The notes beneath the pieces were generated by a model. The model was not told the DNA's origin, did not search any database, and worked only from the letters and a program-made list of their open reading frames with translations. 8,552 nucleotides of DNA from Betaproteobacteria bacterium (GTDB lineage: Bacteria; Pseudomonadota; Gammaproteobacteria; Burkholderiales; SG8-41): assembly GCA_021300125.1 (NCBI GenBank), contig JAJTHX010000109.1, positions 1-8,552 on the forward strand, given 5' to 3'. Both the position numbers and the translations under genes were made by a program. Shown one piece after another: positions 5,935 to 8,552 of the stretch. How positions within the stretch are numbered: position 1 is the first letter of the stretch; each line of letters opens with the position of its first letter.

Positions 5935-8400
5935 GTGCGCACATTCTCCAAAGCGCTGGTCGTGGCGCTGCTGCTCTTGCCGGCAATGGCGAGTGCTGCC
6001 GGGTTTGGCAGGCTCACCGTCCAGTCCAATATTGGCCAGCCGCTCAGCGCGGAAATCGACCTGGTTTCCGTGAGCCCGGACACTGCAGGCGCGCTCACGG
6101 CGCGCCTTGCCGGGCCCGACGCCTATCAGCAGGCCAACCTGCAGTACAACAGCGCGCTCAGCGGTATCAAGCTGACGATTGAACGCCGCGCCGATGGGCA
6201 GTATTTCATCCGCTTGACAGGAAGCCGGCCCGTCAGCGAGCCGTTCATTGATCTGCTGGTCGAGCTCTCCGGCGCCGGCACCCGCCTGACACGGGAATAC
6301 ACCGCGCTGTTGGATCCCCCCGGCTTCACCCCCGCACCTGCGGCGCCGGTTGAAGGGGCCCAGGCAAGACCTGTTATTGCGCCCGTTCAGCAGGCCGCTC
6401 TGGACTCTGCCCCGGCCCCCGCGGCTAAACCCATTCGCGGTGCGCCGCGCGAGTCGGGTGGCAAGGCCCAGGAATACGGTCCCATCGCCAAGGGTGAGAC
6501 CCTGGGCCGGATCGCGGCCAGCCTCAAGCCCGAGGGTGTGTCTCTCGAGCAGATGATGGTGGGCCTCTATCGCAGTAACCCTGATGCCTTCATCCGCAAC
6601 AACATGAACTTGGTGAAGTCGGGCAGGATCCTGCGCGTGCCCGATGCCCAGGAACTCGCGGCGATTCCGCAGGGCGATGCGGTCAAGGAATACAAAACCC
6701 AGGTATCCGACTGGCGCGCCTACAGCGGCCGTGTGGCTGATCAGGCCGGCGTTGCCCCCGAGGGCGGCAGCACCACCCGTGGCCGCATCACGGCCAAGGT
6801 CGACGATCCCGCGGCAGCCGGCGGCAAGGATGTGGTCAAGCTGTCCAAAGGTGAACCTGGTCCCGGCGGCAAGCCGCTTGCCGGCGGAGACAAGGCTCGA
6901 GCGTTGCAGGAAGAGCTTGTGGCGCGCAACCTTGAGCTGGCTGAAGCCCGGGAGCGCATCGCCCAGCTTGAGAAGACCATCAAAGATACGCAAAAGCTGG
7001 TCGAGCTGAAGAGCGGCGGCATGGCTTCCGCGCAGCAGAAGGCAGAGGCGGAGAAGGGTACGAAGCCCGAAGCCAAACTGGAGCCGGCCAAACCCGAGGC
7101 GCGCAAACCCGAAGCGGCTGCCTTGGCCGAACCGGCGGAACCCAAGCCCGTGCCCGCTGTGCCCTCCCAGGATATCAGCGCTCCGGCATCAACCCAACCC
7201 GTTGCCGAGCAAAAGCCTGCGCCCAAGCCTGTTGCGCCTCCGCCGCCGCCGCCCGAGCCCGAGCTGATGGATGTGGTGATGGATAACCTGCCGCTGGTTG
7301 GCGGCGGACTGGGCGCGCTACTTCTTGGCGGACTGGGTCTGGCCGCGCTGCGTCGCCGTCGCGCGCGAGCTGCTTCAGCCGGTGACGACATCGAGCCGGT
7401 GATGCCTGCGATGGCCGCCGGTGGCGTCGCTGCGGCTACAGTGGCCGCGACCATGGCCGCAGATTCCGCTCCTGCTGCCGAAGCGGCTACCGATGATGTC
7501 GATCCGGTGCAGGAAGCCGAGGTCTACATGACCTACGGCCGTGATGTTCAGGCCGTGGAAATCCTTAAAGAGGCGATGGCACAGAATCCGTCTCGCGAGG
7601 ATGTGCAGGTGAAGCTGGCCGAGGTCTACGCCAACCGCGGTGATGCCGCTTCGTTTTCGTCGATTGCGCAATCGCTTCATGGGCTTACCGGAGGCCATGG
7701 TGACAACTGGTCGAAGATAGCGGCCTTGGGCTACGCCCTGGAGCCCGCGAATCCGCTTTACGAGGCGGGCAAGGATGCGGCGCCGGCCATCGCTGCCGGT
7801 GAAACCACCTCCACCGATCTTGACTTCGATCTGGGTGGTGATGCATTGACTACCCCCGATATCCAGCTTGAAGCCGAGCCTGCCGGACAAGTCACCGAGA
7901 TTGGCGGTGGTATCCAGCAGATTGCCGCCGCCGTCGATGCCGGAGTCACACCGTCCGAACCGCTGGTCCCTGATTTCAATCTGGATGCCCCCGCCGCCTC
8001 AGCGGTACCGGATATCGTGCTTGACGTGCCCCCGGTGGCTGCTCCTGCAAGCAGCGAGCACGCCTCCATCGATTTCAATTTTGAGCTGCCTCCGGTCGAA
8101 ACCGCGGCGGCCGTGCCTGCTCCCGCAGCCCAGCCCGCACCGGCTGCGGATGCCGGACTGGATTTCAAGATCGATATGGGCGATCTCAGCATCAACCTCG
8201 ACGAGCCTGCGACTGTGGCGGCGCCGCCGGCAGAGAAAAGCGGCCACTGGTATGACGTGCAGCAGAAATTTGATCTCGCCAAGGCCTATCAGGAGATGGG
8301 TGACAACGAAGGCGCCCGCGAAATTCTTCTGGAAGTGATCAAGGAAGGTGATGCCGAGCAGAAGGCCGAGGCCGATAAACTGCTAGGTTCCCTTGGCTGA
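5935..8400 (+). CDS. fimV: FimV-family pilus assembly / polar hub protein
   Basis: FimV proteins are inner-membrane, peptidoglycan-binding polar proteins that support type IV pilus secretin assembly and twitching (known from Pseudomonas). From the GTG at 5935 the product has 821 residues: signal peptide 1-21 (cut after AMASA), the FimV N-terminal beta domain about 22-130 (GFGRLTVQSNIGQPLSAEIDL), a LysM-like segment about 180-237, a coiled coil about 319-362, a Pro/Ala/Lys/Glu linker with a PPPPPP run, one membrane helix 453-472 followed by RRRRAR, a TPR-like region about 523-610, an acidic disordered stretch, and the conserved FimV C-terminal motif at 770-821 (HWYDVQQKFDLAKAYQEMGD). GGGAG at 5925-5929 is 5 bases before this GTG and its n-region is normal. 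TTG 5887 or ATG 5890 in the same frame would add 15-16 residues but lack a ribosome site and overlap the promoter candidate. Confidence 0.93.
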   Translation: MRTFSKALVVALLLLPAMASAAGFGRLTVQSNIGQPLSAEIDLVSVSPDTAGALTARLAGPDAYQQANLQYNSALSGIKLTIERRADGQYFIRLTGSRPVSEPFIDLLVELSGAGTRLTREYTALLDPPGFTPAPAAPVEGAQARPVIAPVQQAALDSAPAPAAKPIRGAPRESGGKAQEYGPIAKGETLGRIAASLKPEGVSLEQMMVGLYRSNPDAFIRNNMNLVKSGRILRVPDAQELAAIPQGDAVKEYKTQVSDWRAYSGRVADQAGVAPEGGSTTRGRITAKVDDPAAAGGKDVVKLSKGEPGPGGKPLAGGDKARALQEELVARNLELAEARERIAQLEKTIKDTQKLVELKSGGMASAQQKAEAEKGTKPEAKLEPAKPEARKPEAAALAEPAEPKPVPAVPSQDISAPASTQPVAEQKPAPKPVAPPPPPPEPELMDVVMDNLPLVGGGLGALLLGGLGLAALRRRRARAASAGDDIEPVMPAMAAGGVAAATVAATMAADSAPAAEAATDDVDPVQEAEVYMTYGRDVQAVEILKEAMAQNPSREDVQVKLAEVYANRGDAASFSSIAQSLHGLTGGHGDNWSKIAALGYALEPANPLYEAGKDAAPAIAAGETTSTDLDFDLGGDALTTPDIQLEAEPAGQVTEIGGGIQQIAAAVDAGVTPSEPLVPDFNLDAPAASAVPDIVLDVPPVAAPASSEHASIDFNFELPPVETAAAVPAPAAQPAPAADAGLDFKIDMGDLSINLDEPATVAAPPAEKSGHWYDVQQKFDLAKAYQEMGDNEGAREILLEVIKEGDAEQKAEADKLLGSLG

Positions 8401-8422
8401 CGCTGACCGCGTATAACCCCGC

Positions 8423-8458
8423 AACCGCGGCAGCGTCCCTGCCGCGGTTTGTTTTTTT
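8423..8458 (+). terminator. Intrinsic terminator after fimV
   Basis: AACCGCGGCAG (8423-8433) pairs perfectly with CTGCCGCGGTT (8439-8449), an 11-base-pair GC-rich stem with a 5-base loop CGTCC. It is followed by TG and seven T (8452-8458). It starts 22 bases after the fimV stop and should end the fimV transcript; it is oriented for the plus strand only, since no A-run precedes it. Confidence 0.95.
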
Positions 8459-8491
8459 GTGGCGCGGACTTTTTTGCGCTGGAGAGTATGG

Positions 8492-8552
8492 ATGAGAATC
8501 GCGCTCGGCATCGAGTATGACGGCAGCGGGTTCTGCGGCTGGCAGACCCAGA
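8492..8552 (+). CDS. truA: tRNA pseudouridine(38-40) synthase TruA, 5' fragment
   Basis: TruA converts uridines 38-40 of the tRNA anticodon arm to pseudouridine. Only the first 20 codons lie in the window: MRIALGIEYDGSGFCGWQTQ, which matches the E. coli block KIALGIEYDGSKYYGWQRQ. The catalytic aspartate lies beyond the right edge. The start is set by GGAGAG at 8481-8486, 5 bases before the ATG at 8492; the ATG at 8488 is in another frame and only one base from the ribosome site. A strong terminator separates it from fimV, so it needs its own promoter or read-through; I see no convincing promoter in 8459-8491. Confidence 0.93.
   Translation, partial: MRIALGIEYDGSGFCGWQTQ

Noticed and set aside
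5905..6993. Minus-strand open frame of 362 codons opposite fimV
   Set aside because: Shadow of the FimV coding region; composition is typical of reverse-strand noise in GC-rich DNA.
7021..7260. Pro/Ala/Lys/Glu-rich repeats within fimV as a minisatellite
   Set aside because: The DNA units are not regular; the bias is a normal FimV linker between the coiled coil and the membrane helix.
8488..8490. ATG one base after the truA ribosome binding site
   Set aside because: It is in a different frame from the TruA sequence and too close to GGAGAG; the ATG at 8492 gives the conserved N-terminus.

Overview
The window is a GC-rich, fully forward-strand stretch of chromosome that reads as ordinary betaproteobacterial housekeeping DNA. 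I infer the class from gene order (leuC, entericidin-like lipoprotein, leuD, leuB, asd, fimV, truA), which is a familiar betaproteobacterial arrangement, together with the high GC content and strong protein similarity to E. coli LeuC, LeuD, LeuB and Asd. I cannot name a genus.

Layout. Positions 6-1145 encode an MFS permease of the HcaT/phenylpropionate-permease type whose true start may lie off the left edge. A 78-base gap holds an extended -10 promoter candidate. Then follows leuC (1224-2642), a 39-residue entericidin-like lipoprotein (2654-2773), leuD (2780-3418) and leuB (3483-4547), all closely spaced. Asd (4603-5763) follows after a short AT-rich gap. The 171-base asd-fimV gap (counted to the preferred GTG start at 5935) is AT-rich and holds two dyads and a promoter candidate. 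The polar landmark gene fimV (5935-8400) ends in a textbook intrinsic terminator (8423-8458). The window closes with the first 20 codons of truA.

How the genes work together. LeuC and LeuD form isopropylmalate isomerase and LeuB is the next enzyme, so the cluster covers the second and third leucine-specific steps; leuA is not in the window. Asd makes aspartate semialdehyde, the branch point for lysine/diaminopimelate, threonine and methionine. FimV belongs to a separate process, type IV pilus and twitching assembly at the cell pole, and probably has its own promoter. TruA is a tRNA pseudouridine synthase. I saw no mobile element, CRISPR array, tRNA or rRNA, and no minus-strand gene I would defend.

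No clearly new system is present. The points most worth a second look are the lipoprotein between the two isomerase subunits, a four-unit 12-base tandem repeat that includes the leuD stop codon, two nested-stem dyads between asd and fimV, and repeated short acidic-aromatic motifs in the FimV tail.
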